A DNA stretch of 64,000 nt, taken from positions 372,001 to 436,000 of the forward strand of contig CAVNZM010000019.1 of NCBI GenBank assembly GCA_963693365.1. Direction: 5' to 3'. Source of the DNA: Amoebidium appalachense (lineage: Eukaryota; Ichthyosporea). Made by a program: the position numbers and the translations under genes. Shown one piece after another: positions 10,997-22,130 of the stretch (positions are counted from its first letter, which is position 1; each line of letters opens with the position of its first letter). The notes under the pieces were generated by a model that saw only the letters and a program-made list of their open reading frames with translations, ran no database searches and was not told the DNA's origin.

Positions 10997-11581
10997 GTGT
11001 ATATAAGTATACATATGTATAAAAATATGTACGCTTGTATGTATATGTGTATGATATATATAGATGTATGTGTGTGTGGTGTGTGGGGTATGGAAAGTCG
11101 GTTTCTGTAGCAACTCTTCAACTCACCAATCAAATCGCGCGTATCCCGACAGTTTGAATAATGAAAGCGCCACTGACCTCATTGCAGTGATTTGATTGGA
11201 TAGTCGGTGAGTGGCATCACACTTACCAATCATAGCGCTATTAGATAAATATGAGATTAAAGGGTTTATATATTAATACAGCGATTGCATTGGTCAAAGC
11301 TTTCGCGTTTTTTGCTTTTTTTGATATATAAAACCTTTAATCTCATATTCAAGTGTGATGCCACTCACCGACTATCCAATCAAATCACTGCAATGAGGTC
11401 AGTGGCGCTTTCATTATTCAAACTGTCGGGATGCGCGCGATTTGATTGGTGAGTTGAAGAGTTGCTACAGAAACCGACTTTCCATACCCCCACACACCAC
11501 ACCCACACCATACACCTACATGTATACGTATGTTACAGTATCATTCTTGTATATGTGTAGGTATCTATATAAATATATATA

Positions 11582-11613
<32 letters not shown>

Positions 11614-11774
11614 TATACTAAAATAAAAGACATATGAACTTCACTTTTGTAAATATTTATTTATATATTTATAATAAATGAACATTGAACTAGTATCACT
11701 ACATGATCCTTTTGGAAGTAGGTTAGAAGAATATGAAAAGGTCAGTGTATACAAATAAAAATTAGAATACAAAG

Positions 11775-11818
<44 letters not shown>

Positions 11819-12434
11819 GTGTATATAAGTATACATATGTATAAAAATATGTACGCTTGTATGTATATGTGTATGATATATATAGATGTATGTGTGTGTG
11901 GTGTGTGGGGGTATGGAAAGTCGGTTTCTGTAGCAACTCTTCAACTCACCAATCAAATCGCGCGCATCCCGACAGTTTGAATAATGAAAGCGCCGATGAA
12001 GTCATTCCAGTGATTTGATTGGATAGTCGGTGAGTGGCATCACACTTGAATATGAGATTAAAGGGTTTATATATCAAAAAAAGCAAAAAAGCATACATAG
12101 TGTACTTTTACATCCATACTAATGTTTATATTTAACCGATGATGTCATCGATAAGGTAGAAAGTAATAAAAAGCCCAATGTTTACCCTTTAATCTCATAT
12201 TTATCTAATAGCGCTATGATTGGTAAGTGTGATTGCCACTCACCGACTATCCAATCAAATCACTGGAATGACTTCATCGGCGCTTTCATTATTCAAACTG
12301 TCGGGATGCGCGCGATTTGATTGGTGAGTTGAAGAGTTGCTACAGAAACCGACTTTCCATACCCCCACACACCACACACCATACACCTACATGTATACGT
12401 ATGTTACAGTATCATTCTTGTATATGTAGGTATC

Positions 12435-12481
<47 letters not shown>

Positions 12482-12638
12482 CTAAAATAAAAGACATATG
12501 AACTTCACTTTTGTAAATATTTATTTATATATTTATAATAAATGAACATTGAAGTAGTATCACTACATGATCCTTTTGGAAGTAGGTTAGAAGAATATGA
12601 AAAGGTCAGTGTATACAAATAAAAATTAGAATACAAAG

Positions 12639-12679
<41 letters not shown>

Positions 12680-12912
12680 GTGTATATAAGTATACATATG
12701 TATAAAAATATGTACGCTTGTATGTATATGTGTATGATATATATAGATGTATGTGTGTGTGGTGTGTGGGGGTATGGAAAGTCGGTTTCTGTAGCAACTC
12801 TTCAACTCACCAATCAAATCGCGCGCATCCCGACAGTTTGAATAATGAAAGCGCCGATGAAGTCATTCCAGTGATTTGATTGGATAGTCGGTGAGTGGCA
12901 TCACACTTACCA
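10533..12912. repeat. Array of three AT-centred foldback elements
   Basis: Three units at about 10533-11227, 11351-12048 and 12223-12912. In each, a left arm (gccactcaccgactatcc, then gcgcgatttgattggtgag, then aaccgactttccata) is repeated in inverted orientation on the right, around an AT-rich centre of (TA)n. Between units are further inverted segments carrying aatatgagattaaaggg and the AGCGCT palindrome. Units are highly similar. No coding frame is convincing. They resemble MITE-like foldback elements, but could also be structural or replication-related repeats. Confidence 0.85.
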
Positions 12913-13180
12913 ATCGTAGCGCTATTAGATAAATATGAGATTAAAGGGTAAACATTAGGCTTTTTATTACTTTCTACCTTATCGATGACATCATCGGTGC
13001 GCTCTGTATGACTATCTATATTGAAGACATAGTCATATTTATCATCATACATATATATATATATAAACATATACTTTTATTTTAAATATAAACATTAGTA
13101 TGGATGTAAAAGTACACTATGTATGCCGATGTTATACTATGTAGAGACAGGTACATGTATATATCCCCATATCCCCCCCC
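12913..13180. other. AT-rich spacer with inverted match to the previous array
   Basis: The segment at about 12930-12990 is the reverse complement of sequence near 12130-12215 (taccttatcgatgacatcatcgg), and about 13080-13125 matches the complement of about 12095-12135. No gene seen. Confidence 0.6.
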
Positions 13181-14129
<949 letters not shown>

Positions 14130-14629
14130 NNNNNNNNNNNNNNNNNNNNNNNNNNNNNNNNNNNNNNNNNNNNNNNNNNNNNNNNNNNNNNNNNNNNNNN
14201 NNNNNNNNNNNNNNNNNNNNNNNNNNNNNNNNNNNNNNNNNNNNNNNNNNNNNNNNNNNNNNNNNNNNNNNNNNNNNNNNNNNNNNNNNNNNNNNNNNNN
14301 NNNNNNNNNNNNNNNNNNNNNNNNNNNNNNNNNNNNNNNNNNNNNNNNNNNNNNNNNNNNNNNNNNNNNNNNNNNNNNNNNNNNNNNNNNNNNNNNNNNN
14401 NNNNNNNNNNNNNNNNNNNNNNNNNNNNNNNNNNNNNNNNNNNNNNNNNNNNNNNNNNNNNNNNNNNNNNNNNNNNNNNNNNNNNNNNNNNNNNNNNNNN
14501 NNNNNNNNNNNNNNNNNNNNNNNNNNNNNNNNNNNNNNNNNNNNNNNNNNNNNNNNNNNNNNNNNNNNNNNNNNNNNNNNNNNNNNNNNNNNNNNNNNNN
14601 NNNNNNNNNNNNNNNNNNNNNNNNNNNNN
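14130..14629. other. Assembly gap of 500 N
   Basis: Exactly 500 undetermined bases, the usual placeholder for a gap of unknown size. It interrupts the helicase-like gene on the minus strand. Confidence 1.
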
Positions 14630-15082
14630 TGGGTCAGGATCTGCTGGATCAAAAACAAATCTCTCGTATACCAATATATAAACACTCTCCAGAAACATAC
14701 TTCCTTTGTATATTTTGATCTCTGTGCCGTTCTTTACTTTATGCCTTTTATTTGCCTTTGCCCCGGTGCATTCACTTGGTACCTCGATCTGAAATAGAAA
14801 TTTTGATAGATACTCGCGTGTATTCTTGGGTGAGAATATTTCCAGTGTGTGTCTGTTGTTCTCGTGGTCAAAGCATTTCATCACAAACATAGAACTTGCC
14901 TTTACAAATGCAATATTGGCCTGAAGAAATCGTATGCATTCAGTGAAAGTAAAGAGTCGGGTTGCACAGGTAGTTGGCTTGAAACATAGTGCATATTCGG
15001 GTTCCGGGCCACAATTTTCAAACCGTTGGAAGAGAGTGCGCTCTGGTACCAATGGTACAGACATGTTGTTGAAGTCGACCAT
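14630..15082 (-). CDS. Second D5-like helicase, N-terminal part only (cut by gap)
   Basis: A 151-residue N-terminal fragment starting MVDFNNMS and running into the N gap. It aligns with the start of the helicase at 36018-37618: FQRFE matches FARFE, the middle is similar in length and hydrophobic pattern, and it ends RFVFDPADPDP where the helicase has QLTFDPSDPDP. The Walker motifs would lie in the gap. It is divergently transcribed from the gene at 15240 across about 157 bases. It may be a full second helicase or a relic; this cannot be told here. Confidence 0.6.
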
Positions 15083-15239
15083 TATGTATATGCTAGATAA
15101 TAAAAATGCACCCCCCCAGCCCCTCCCCCCCCCCCACACTCCTCGGGGAACGACAGGTGCTTGCAAGCACCTCCACCTACACCACCCACCCAAAACTATA
15201 AAATGCCCACCCTCCAATCTTTTTGTTCACTATTATAAG

Positions 15240-15872
15240 ATGACTGAAAGTGATGGGTCTGAAATCGTAACACGCCTTTTATACCAACCGGAAACCACAA
15301 AGCTCGGAGAGGACTGTGTGCTGACTGCAACCGACGTGATACTGGTGGTCCACATCTCCCGATTCGCAGACGGCCTACAAACAATCCTTGCGAGACAGAG
15401 CACATACCCCAACCACCGCCCAACACTTTATTTGTACGGCCACTCCCCGTGGCGTGCATACAAGTCTGCCTTGGACGACGGGAAGGCACGGGGGGTGCGC
15501 ATACTTATTGATGAACGGATAGGCGAGTGGATAACAAGGCCGTGGACAAAAGACTCCAATCTGCGACATAGCAAGGGATACGAGCTGGTGAAGCAGTTTT
15601 TTATTGAATTTTTGAAAGACGAAGACAACAGACACAAGTTCCCCCCGGGATCCCCCGTAAAAACATCATCTCTCTATGCACTGTACTCCGAATGGGTGAG
15701 ACGACAAGGGTCAGACATGGAGGTTCACATGAACCTATGTGTATTCGGCAAAGTTCTACGGCAAATATTCATGATGAAACCAGTAAGTACAAAGAAACTA
15801 AGTGCAAACAAGGTGACCATCAAGGCCCACAGATTCGACTACAATCACATGACTAAGTGTCTAGGACTATAA
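15240..15872 (+). CDS. Protein with a winged-helix-like C-terminal region
   Basis: A 210-residue protein of unknown function. The ATG at 15240 follows a TATA-like ctataaaa near 15197. The N-terminal half has a compact alpha/beta pattern with ILVVHISRF and TLYLYGHSPW. Residues about 115-170 (FFIEFLKDEDN, KTSSLYALYSEWV, FGKVLRQIF) resemble the winged-helix domain found at the C-terminus of D5-like primase-helicases, and the helicase at 36018 ends in a similar stretch (TSTTFLTLLRRWA). It is a divergent neighbour of the partial helicase gene, so a replication accessory role is possible but unproven. Confidence 0.6.
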   Translation: MTESDGSEIVTRLLYQPETTKLGEDCVLTATDVILVVHISRFADGLQTILARQSTYPNHRPTLYLYGHSPWRAYKSALDDGKARGVRILIDERIGEWITRPWTKDSNLRHSKGYELVKQFFIEFLKDEDNRHKFPPGSPVKTSSLYALYSEWVRRQGSDMEVHMNLCVFGKVLRQIFMMKPVSTKKLSANKVTIKAHRFDYNHMTKCLGL

Positions 15873-15888
15873 ACAGCCCCCCCCCCCC

Positions 15889-17358
15889 CTACACCCCCTC
15901 GGGGAACGGCAGGTGCTTGTACGACTTGTCGCCCATGTACTTCAGCTTCCGCCCGAGCGCCCACGGCATGTCGCACTGCGTGATATGCAGCAGCCGCGTC
16001 ATGAACCGGTCCCACTTCGAGTCCATCAGGAACCCGGCCGCACGGAGGAGCCAGTGGTTGTAGAGGACCAGGTCGCAGTCGCTGGAAAACACAAGCGGCC
16101 GGATGAGCCCGCTGGGGTCGGCGAGCACGACCAGGCGCACGTGCCTGAAGTTGACCATCTCGATGGTCGGGGGCATGTGGTAGACGAGCTCCTTGTCGCT
16201 GAACATGGGCGCCGTGACGGTCAGCGAGCGCAGGTTGACGGCCTGCGCGATGGCCGCCAGCGCGCGCGGGCTGTGGGGGACGTGCATGACCTCGAGCACG
16301 TCGGCGTCCCGCAGCGCCCAGTTGTGGGTGGGGTGGAGGCACTCGAACTCGCGGGCGCCGGCCACCAGGAGGCGGTTGCCCGGGTAGTCACTGGGGCCGT
16401 CCGCAACGGTGGTGATCTCGAGGTCGCGCACCTCCTTGCCGATCTGCACGCTGGTGCACCCGCGCAGCGTGCCGCGGGCCTGGGAGCACAGCAGCTCGAC
16501 GCGGTGGGCGCGATTGATGGTGTCGAAGACCACCATGCCGAAGACGCACACGTACACGTTGCGCATGTTGACGCACGACTCGATGTTGTGGATGTTGTGG
16601 ATGCCGGGAGCGGAACCGCTGCCGCTGCCGTAGCCGTACAGGTTGCCGGACATGGAGCGGAAGCGGCAGTTCAGATGCAGGGTCACCAGGCGCGCAGGCA
16701 CGTGCAGCGCCGTGGTGATGATGGCGTAGATGTTGAAGGGGTTCACACGCGTGGACAGGTCGACGTGCAGGTGGGCCAGGTTTTCGAGCGCGGTGAGATC
16801 CATGACGACACCGGGCGGCGGCTTGGGGGTTGCAGAGAAGGCGAGGGTCAGACTCGTCAGGTTCTGGATAGCGCGCCCCAGCAGCGCGATGGGAGCGACA
16901 AGCGGGGCGCGGCACTTGAAGGAGTTTACCTCCGCGACCTTGAGGTTGGGAAACAGGTCTGGGTAGATGGGCTCCGCGCTTGTGTAGCGGTGGCTACCGG
17001 CAGCCCGGGCGAAGTGGTCGGCGAGGTCCCGGTACTCGTCAAGAACGATGTGGAGAACGAAGCGCATGGGCGGAAGCTGGGCAAGGCTCTTGTACTCGGC
17101 GGTGGTGGCAACGACGTGGGTGGCACGGACGCGCACGGCAAAGTCGATGGACTCGGGCCCCTTCGTGATGTCGACGCGGATGCGGGTGTCGCTGCTGGCG
17201 AGGTCGGCCTCGTGCACACGGCGAAGCGCGCGGCAGACGAGCGCGATGCTGCGGCGCGAGGAAGCGTCAAGGAAGGAGCAGATGTGCACAAGCAGGTAGT
17301 GGTTGCCGAAGACCAGCTGTTGTGCGCTGGGGGGAAGGGTGGACAGATCGGCGCCCAT
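15889..17358 (-). CDS. F-box-like protein with leucine-rich repeat-like body
   Basis: A 489-residue protein. Residues about 15-50 (YLLVHICSFLDASSRRSIA, then VCRALRRV) fit an F-box: a hydrophobic helix, then a loop, then a helix ending in VC-x2-L-x3. The remainder has irregular leucine-rich strands (LTSLTLAF, LAHLHVDL, LVTLHLNC, LRSLTVTA), as in F-box/LRR proteins. Cellular F-box proteins link substrates to SCF ubiquitin ligases, and viral ones redirect host degradation; that role here is inferred. The ATG at 17358 (MGADLS) is preferred. The complementary strand also has a long open frame, a by-product of high GC. Confidence 0.6.
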   Translation of the reverse strand: MGADLSTLPPSAQQLVFGNHYLLVHICSFLDASSRRSIALVCRALRRVHEADLASSDTRIRVDITKGPESIDFAVRVRATHVVATTAEYKSLAQLPPMRFVLHIVLDEYRDLADHFARAAGSHRYTSAEPIYPDLFPNLKVAEVNSFKCRAPLVAPIALLGRAIQNLTSLTLAFSATPKPPPGVVMDLTALENLAHLHVDLSTRVNPFNIYAIITTALHVPARLVTLHLNCRFRSMSGNLYGYGSGSGSAPGIHNIHNIESCVNMRNVYVCVFGMVVFDTINRAHRVELLCSQARGTLRGCTSVQIGKEVRDLEITTVADGPSDYPGNRLLVAGAREFECLHPTHNWALRDADVLEVMHVPHSPRALAAIAQAVNLRSLTVTAPMFSDKELVYHMPPTIEMVNFRHVRLVVLADPSGLIRPLVFSSDCDLVLYNHWLLRAAGFLMDSKWDRFMTRLLHITQCDMPWALGRKLKYMGDKSYKHLPFPEGV

Positions 17359-18060
17359 TGTGGGTGGGTGTTGTGAATGCAAATGGCCGCGGTGAAGAGT
17401 GACGGGACTTCGGAAGCCAAGCCAGCTATACCCCCTTTGCAGGAGAGCCGCGGACCAATCAGAAGAGAGGTTATGGCTGGTCGTTGTAGAACCAATCCGC
17501 TGCAGTCTTTTTCATGATTGGCTAGCCGGCCACACTTTTTTAACATCCCTTTCCAACGTAATGAATCAAGTTTCTGTTACAAAAGAACTGCACACGAAAC
17601 AGTTTTCATTTCACATAGAACATTTTATGTCAGATTTGAGCATAACCCGAATCTTCCCGTTTAAATGTCAGTTGGTTCCGCCTCAGGAACACGCACAGTG
17701 GACGGTGGATCGAACTTCTCGGCACTGGTGCAGTGCATGGCACAGGGCTACAATTTCCGCGTCCAAAGAGTGCAGCAGCTGAACCATGAGCAAATTGCGG
17801 AACCTGTCATTGACAAGCGTTTTTCAATGACAAAACAGTGCCCTTTATTGAAAATTTCGATTGCAAGGACTTCTTTGAGACTTAAAAAAACCACAATCGC
17901 GTCGCAAACCAGGTATTTGTACACCCTGGCTGTAGGACAGCCGAGCATGTCGATTCTGATTGGCCAGATTCTGATTGGCTAAATGGGTTCTCAAAACGCC
18001 GCGTTGCCCCTCCGGTGGCTCAGTCCCACATCCAAACCCGTTCGGACACACAAACTACAC
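17359..18060. promoter_or_regulatory. Intergenic region with CCAAT motifs
   Basis: No supported gene. Contains accaatcagaag (about 17454), gattggct (about 17515) and a paired attctgattggc (about 17954-17978) upstream of the WRLRD gene. Confidence 0.45.
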
Positions 18061-18972
18061 ATGGACACTGCAACTTCAAACGCACAGGTGTGGCGCTTGC
18101 GCGACCGGCTTTTCCAGGCAACTACGACAATCGATGATGCGCTCGCGGGTGTGCCTGTCTTCAGCGGTTCTGGCACGTACTCAGCTCCCGCAACAACCGG
18201 TGACGGCGGGATACAGCCTCCTCCCTTCTACCCCCTGACACCGACCGCGAGCCACCCCTCCCTCCCCTGTACCTCCTTCGACACAACCAGCGCGCCAGCC
18301 CCATGCGTCGAGGAGAACACGATGCAGCCGCCTGCTTTCTTGCCGCCACCGCCTGCACCAGTACTTAAAATCAGGATACCACGCATACCCGCCACACGGC
18401 AGGCCTCCCCATTCAACATTCCCGGCGGATGCATGCGGGGAAAGAAGTCACGGGGAAGGCCACGGAAGAGACTGACCGACATCACACGGGTACTTGCACA
18501 GACGCCCGCGCCCCCAGTGGCCGAGGAGACGCCCGCGCCCACAGGCGCCGAGGGAGACGGGCTGGGGGAGGCTTTGACCGTCGAGGAGCAGGCGGCGACA
18601 GACGGCACGCAGACGTCACACGAGTCACCCGAGCTCGAGAGCTGGGGGTCCGGCGACGACCAGGTGCAGGAGAATGCCACGGTTGCAATGGACAGCCCCG
18701 TGCCCATAGAGTACTGGGGATGGGTGTCCGTGGACCGTCTGCCCCACCCCCCCTACATCTACTACAATGTCAAGTGTGTAGACATGAAAGTCACCAGCGG
18801 CGGCTGGAGCTTGTACGTCACACCCGGAGGGACCCCACCCAACCCGCAGTATTACACGCAGTGGCAACTGCAATTCAAGGCCGACGACAAGCCTTTGCGT
18901 GTGGTGATAGGGTGTAAGGGGGAAAACACACTGCTTGTGGACGAGGTGTGGGTGTGTGTTCAGGCAATGTAA
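18061..18972 (+). CDS. WRLRD-motif protein, block 2 copy, with AT-hook
   Basis: A 303-residue paralogue of the gene at 505-1521. Residues 11-22 give the shared WRLRDRLFQATT, and the last 85 residues give the shared WVSVDR / PPYIYYN / WQLQF / VVIG / VWVC module. The middle is proline-rich and has GKKSRGRPRKR at about 127-137, a good match to an AT-hook, suggesting contact with AT-rich DNA. The matching part of the block 1 copy lacks a clear AT-hook. The start is chosen at the ATG that aligns the two N-termini. Function is unknown; association with DNA is inferred from the AT-hook. Confidence 0.75.
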   Translation: MDTATSNAQVWRLRDRLFQATTTIDDALAGVPVFSGSGTYSAPATTGDGGIQPPPFYPLTPTASHPSLPCTSFDTTSAPAPCVEENTMQPPAFLPPPPAPVLKIRIPRIPATRQASPFNIPGGCMRGKKSRGRPRKRLTDITRVLAQTPAPPVAEETPAPTGAEGDGLGEALTVEEQAATDGTQTSHESPELESWGSGDDQVQENATVAMDSPVPIEYWGWVSVDRLPHPPYIYYNVKCVDMKVTSGGWSLYVTPGGTPPNPQYYTQWQLQFKADDKPLRVVIGCKGENTLLVDEVWVCVQAM

Positions 18973-19182
18973 CGTGCAGAGCAATTAACAAACTATAACT
19001 TGGTCGAATTTTGTGATTGAATTGGATAAATAACAATGGAGAAGGATGTAACTAACAACGTGCTAAACTCTAAAAACGTGCACGACATGCACGTGTATTT
19101 TTATACAAAATTTAAACCGGTGGGCAACGTCAAAGCAGAGCACCACAAAATAAACACATTTGCTTTACAAGTGCAATTGTGC

Positions 19183-19188
19183 ATGTGT

Positions 19189-19220
<32 letters not shown>

Positions 19221-19352
19221 TGTGTGTGGGTGTGTGTGTGTTGTGTGTTGTGTCCCCCTCCCCCCTCAACGAATTGTGGTGTGTGTGTGTGTTGTGTGTG
19301 TGTGTGTGTGTTGTGTGTGTTGTGTCCCCCCCCTCCCCCCTCAACGAATTGT

Positions 19353-19400
<48 letters not shown>

Positions 19401-20056
19401 CCCCCTCCCCCCTCAACGAATTGTGGTGTGTGTGTGTGTTGTGTGTGTGTGTGTGTGTGTGTGTGTCCCCCTCCCTCCCCCCTCAACGAATTGTGGTGTG
19501 TGTGTGTGTTGTGTGTGTGTGTGTTGTGTGTTGTGTCCCCCTCCCTCCCCCCTCAACGAAGGTTTTGTGTGTGTGTGTGTGTGGGTCCCCCTCCCTCCCC
19601 CCTCAACGAAGGTTTTGTTGGGTGTGTGTGTGTGTCCCCCTCCCTCCCCCTCAACGAAGTTTGTTTGTGTGTGTGGGTCCCCCTCCCTCCCCCCTCAACG
19701 GGTTTGTTGTTGTGTGGGTCCCCCTCCCCCCCCTCAACAGTTTGTGTGTGGGTCCCCCTCCCTCCCCCCTCAACGAATTGTGGTTGTGTGTGTGTGTGTG
19801 TGTGTGGGTCCCCCTCCCCCCCCTCAAGAATTGTTTGTGTTGTGTGTGTGTGTGTGTGGGTCCCCCTCCCCCCCCTCAACGAATTGTGTGTGTGTGTGGT
19901 GTGTGTGTGTGTGGGTCCCCCTCCCCCCCTCAACGAATTGTGTGTGTGTGTGTGTTGTGTGTGTGTGTGTGGGTCCCCCTCCCCCCCTCAACGAATTGTG
20001 GTGTGTGTGTGTGTGTGTGTGTGTGTGGGTCCCCCTCCCCCCCTCAACGAATTGTG

Positions 20057-20088
<32 letters not shown>

Positions 20089-20250
20089 CCCCCTCCCCCC
20101 CTCAACGAATTGTGGTGTGTGTGTGTGTTGTGTGTGTGTGTGTGGGTCCCCCTCCCCCCCTCAACGAATTGTGGTGTGTGTGTGTGTTGTGTGTGTGTGT
20201 GTGGGGCCCCCTCCCCCCCCCTCAACGATTTGTGGTGTGTGCCCCTCAAC
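19183..20250. repeat. GT/CCCCCTC minisatellite
   Basis: About twenty copies of a unit of (GT)n plus gtccccctccc and ctcaacgaattgtgg, with lengths from about 35 to 70 bases. It occupies the convergent space between the WRLRD and cysteine-rich genes, as the simpler GT tract does in block 1. All frames stay open because the unit lacks stops; none is considered coding. Confidence 0.95.
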
Positions 20251-20285
20251 GATGTGGTGTGTGCATGTGTGAAAGTACCAGCCTC

Positions 20286-21479
20286 TTAACACGATTTATT
20301 CGGCTCCGTGTCGGTGTCCTGCGTCCGCACCCACCCCCAGCCCGAGTCATAAAGCCTCCACACCCACTCATCTCCGAGGGAGCGGGGTGACTCTCCACCA
20401 TCAGCACGACAATCTAAGTTCACATCACGTTCTAAGTTTACACTCTTAATGGTTGAGGGGCTCTGAAAAGGTGATGTGGGGATCGAGGGGGTGGGGGTAA
20501 GCTCTCTAAGCGCGCCAATCCTGCTGTCTGTCGGATGAGAGGGGGCAGGCACCAGCCTGCGAGGTCCCGTCGGCGGCCGAGCCTCTCTACAACGAACAAC
20601 AAGCGCCCTTACACAATTGTCGGCACTTCTGGCGCGCATCCACACGAGCGCGTGGCAGGCGGCGCACACGAGCACTTCGGCCGGGCGTGCAAAGATGCGC
20701 AGGCAGTGGCTGCACGGGCACGAGTGGAAGCGGAGGGGGAGGGCGGCGGCGGGGCATGCCTGAAACCTACCGGGCGTGGCGGGGCGGCGGCGGCAGCTGC
20801 ACACGGGGCAGTGGTCGAGGGCGGGCGTGTACGAATCTGCTATGAAATGGCGCAGCCGACCGGCGCATGCGTGTTCAAGGACTGTCTCTGCGTTGCGGTA
20901 GTGTGTGCAGGAGCAGGCGGGATCCACACAGTCGGGCACGGGCGCGGGGAAGCTGATGTGCCACAGCGCACATGTGGGCAGGTGGGGGTCCCTGTGGTGG
21001 TCGGGTGGGGGTGGGTCTGGAAGGTCGGGAATGCACGTGCAGGTGACGGGAACTACGCCCAGAAGCGAATAGACAGCGTTCCACGCACGTAGGCGCTGGG
21101 CGTTGACGTAGTTGTGGGTGCGGCGGGCAATGCGGAAAGCACAGTGTGTGTCGCTGCGGCACGTGTCGCAGCAGCCCGGGAGGCCAGGCAGGGCGGGATG
21201 GTGGGTTGACAGTGCGGTAAAACACGCATGGCACAAACGGGGAACGCTCGTCGCTACAAGGGTCAGGCAGTGGTCACACCCACAGGAAAGTGCTACTGTG
21301 CTTAGCTTTCCCTTTCCCAGTGCCCGTGGCGTGTTCGAGAAGCTGCATGTGACACAAACATCAAGAGGCTTGCTGTAGACACGAAGGTCCGTGCAGCGCG
21401 TACACTCGCAGTCATCAACGGGGCGGGGTGGTGTGGGGGAGGTAGGGGGCTGAGGGGGGTGTAGAAAAGGCAAGTTCAT
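20286..21479 (-). CDS. Cysteine-rich, probably zinc-binding protein, intact block 2 copy
   Basis: A 397-residue protein that starts MNLPFLH, has a proline-rich leader, then more than thirty cysteines in CxC and CxxC pairs (CECTRCTDL, CGCDHC, CCDTCRS, CSCTHY, CPVCSCRRR, CPCSHC, CAACH). A conserved basic patch, RIARRTHNYVNAQR, lies between cysteine clusters. The spacing suggests multiple zinc-stabilised folds, but I cannot assign a RING, PHD or other named family. The C-terminal third is low complexity. The block 1 copy (2139-3318) is homologous over its length but frameshifted. Function unknown. Confidence 0.75.
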   Translation of the reverse strand: MNLPFLHPPQPPTSPTPPRPVDDCECTRCTDLRVYSKPLDVCVTCSFSNTPRALGKGKLSTVALSCGCDHCLTLVATSVPRLCHACFTALSTHHPALPGLPGCCDTCRSDTHCAFRIARRTHNYVNAQRLRAWNAVYSLLGVVPVTCTCIPDLPDPPPPDHHRDPHLPTCALWHISFPAPVPDCVDPACSCTHYRNAETVLEHACAGRLRHFIADSYTPALDHCPVCSCRRRPATPGRFQACPAAALPLRFHSCPCSHCLRIFARPAEVLVCAACHALVWMRARSADNCVRALVVRCREARPPTGPRRLVPAPSHPTDSRIGALRELTPTPSIPTSPFQSPSTIKSVNLERDVNLDCRADGGESPRSLGDEWVWRLYDSGWGWVRTQDTDTEPNKSC

Positions 21480-21881
21480 AGTATGCAGACACAGGTGAAC
21501 GGCAGTCATGATGAGAATGTGGTTGTGAACAAACTGATGGCGGTGTGACACAGCGCAACCCAGTTAGACTATCAAGTAGGGCGTCATGTGAATCCCCTTG
21601 CGCTTAAGATGGGGGTGTGTTGATCGGAAATGGGTGAAATTATCACAACTGTGGGGCAATCGCGATTTATTTTGGAAATCGGTATAAACCCCCTCCTCTA
21701 GGGAAATAAGACACATCCATGATCAGATAGGCGCTGTAGTTTGATTGGTGGGGAATGATTGAATCATTTTAAGATTCCCCGACCTGCCAAACTCGCCAAG
21801 ACCATGCAGCTCCAAGAGCACCTTTTGTGTCGTGTATATAAGTATCGCATCCTAATGTCATCACCAGCCCCCAAACCGATC
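21480..21881. promoter_or_regulatory. Divergent promoter region with TATA box
   Basis: Holds tatataag at 21835-21842, about 40 bases before the ATG of the small basic gene, and gattggtgg near 21741. This parallels 3319-3799 in block 1. No gene seen. Confidence 0.5.
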
Positions 21882-22130
21882 ATGGCTCAACCGCAAAACA
21901 TGCAAACGGCTAGTCTGTTTACCCCCCAGTCGCAAAAGAAAAAGAATACTACTCGAAGCACATACACACCCGACCCACCGAAACCAAAGAAAAAGTACAT
22001 ATCATCGGACAAGTGTCCCTACAAGTCCAAGTCGTGCAAGCTAACTCGGCGCTGCCCGGTATGCACGGGGCTTGTGCGCTGTATCCATCCGTACATGTCC
22101 AACACATCAACCCAATCTACACCATCCTAA
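21882..22130 (+). CDS. Small basic cysteine protein, block 2 copy
   Basis: An 82-residue paralogue of 3800-4111. It begins MAQPQN and ends with the shared module DKCP / SKSCKL / RRCPVCTGLV / IHPYMS. It lacks the 23-residue tandem repeat of block 1. High Lys content and the C, C, CxxC pattern suggest a small zinc-binding or nucleic-acid-binding protein, but this is a guess. The 3' end overlaps the end of the spliced gene on the other strand by 14 bases, as in block 1. Confidence 0.72.
   Translation: MAQPQNMQTASLFTPQSQKKKNTTRSTYTPDPPKPKKKYISSDKCPYKSKSCKLTRRCPVCTGLVRCIHPYMSNTSTQSTPS

Noticed and set aside
10625-12817. Tyr/Ile-rich frames over (TA)n cores of the foldback array
   Set aside because: Low-complexity translation of AT repeats, identical between units because the DNA is repeated.
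15913-17376. 487-codon open frame antisense to the F-box-like gene
   Set aside because: Mirror frame of a GC-rich gene; the minus-strand protein has recognisable structure and this one does not.
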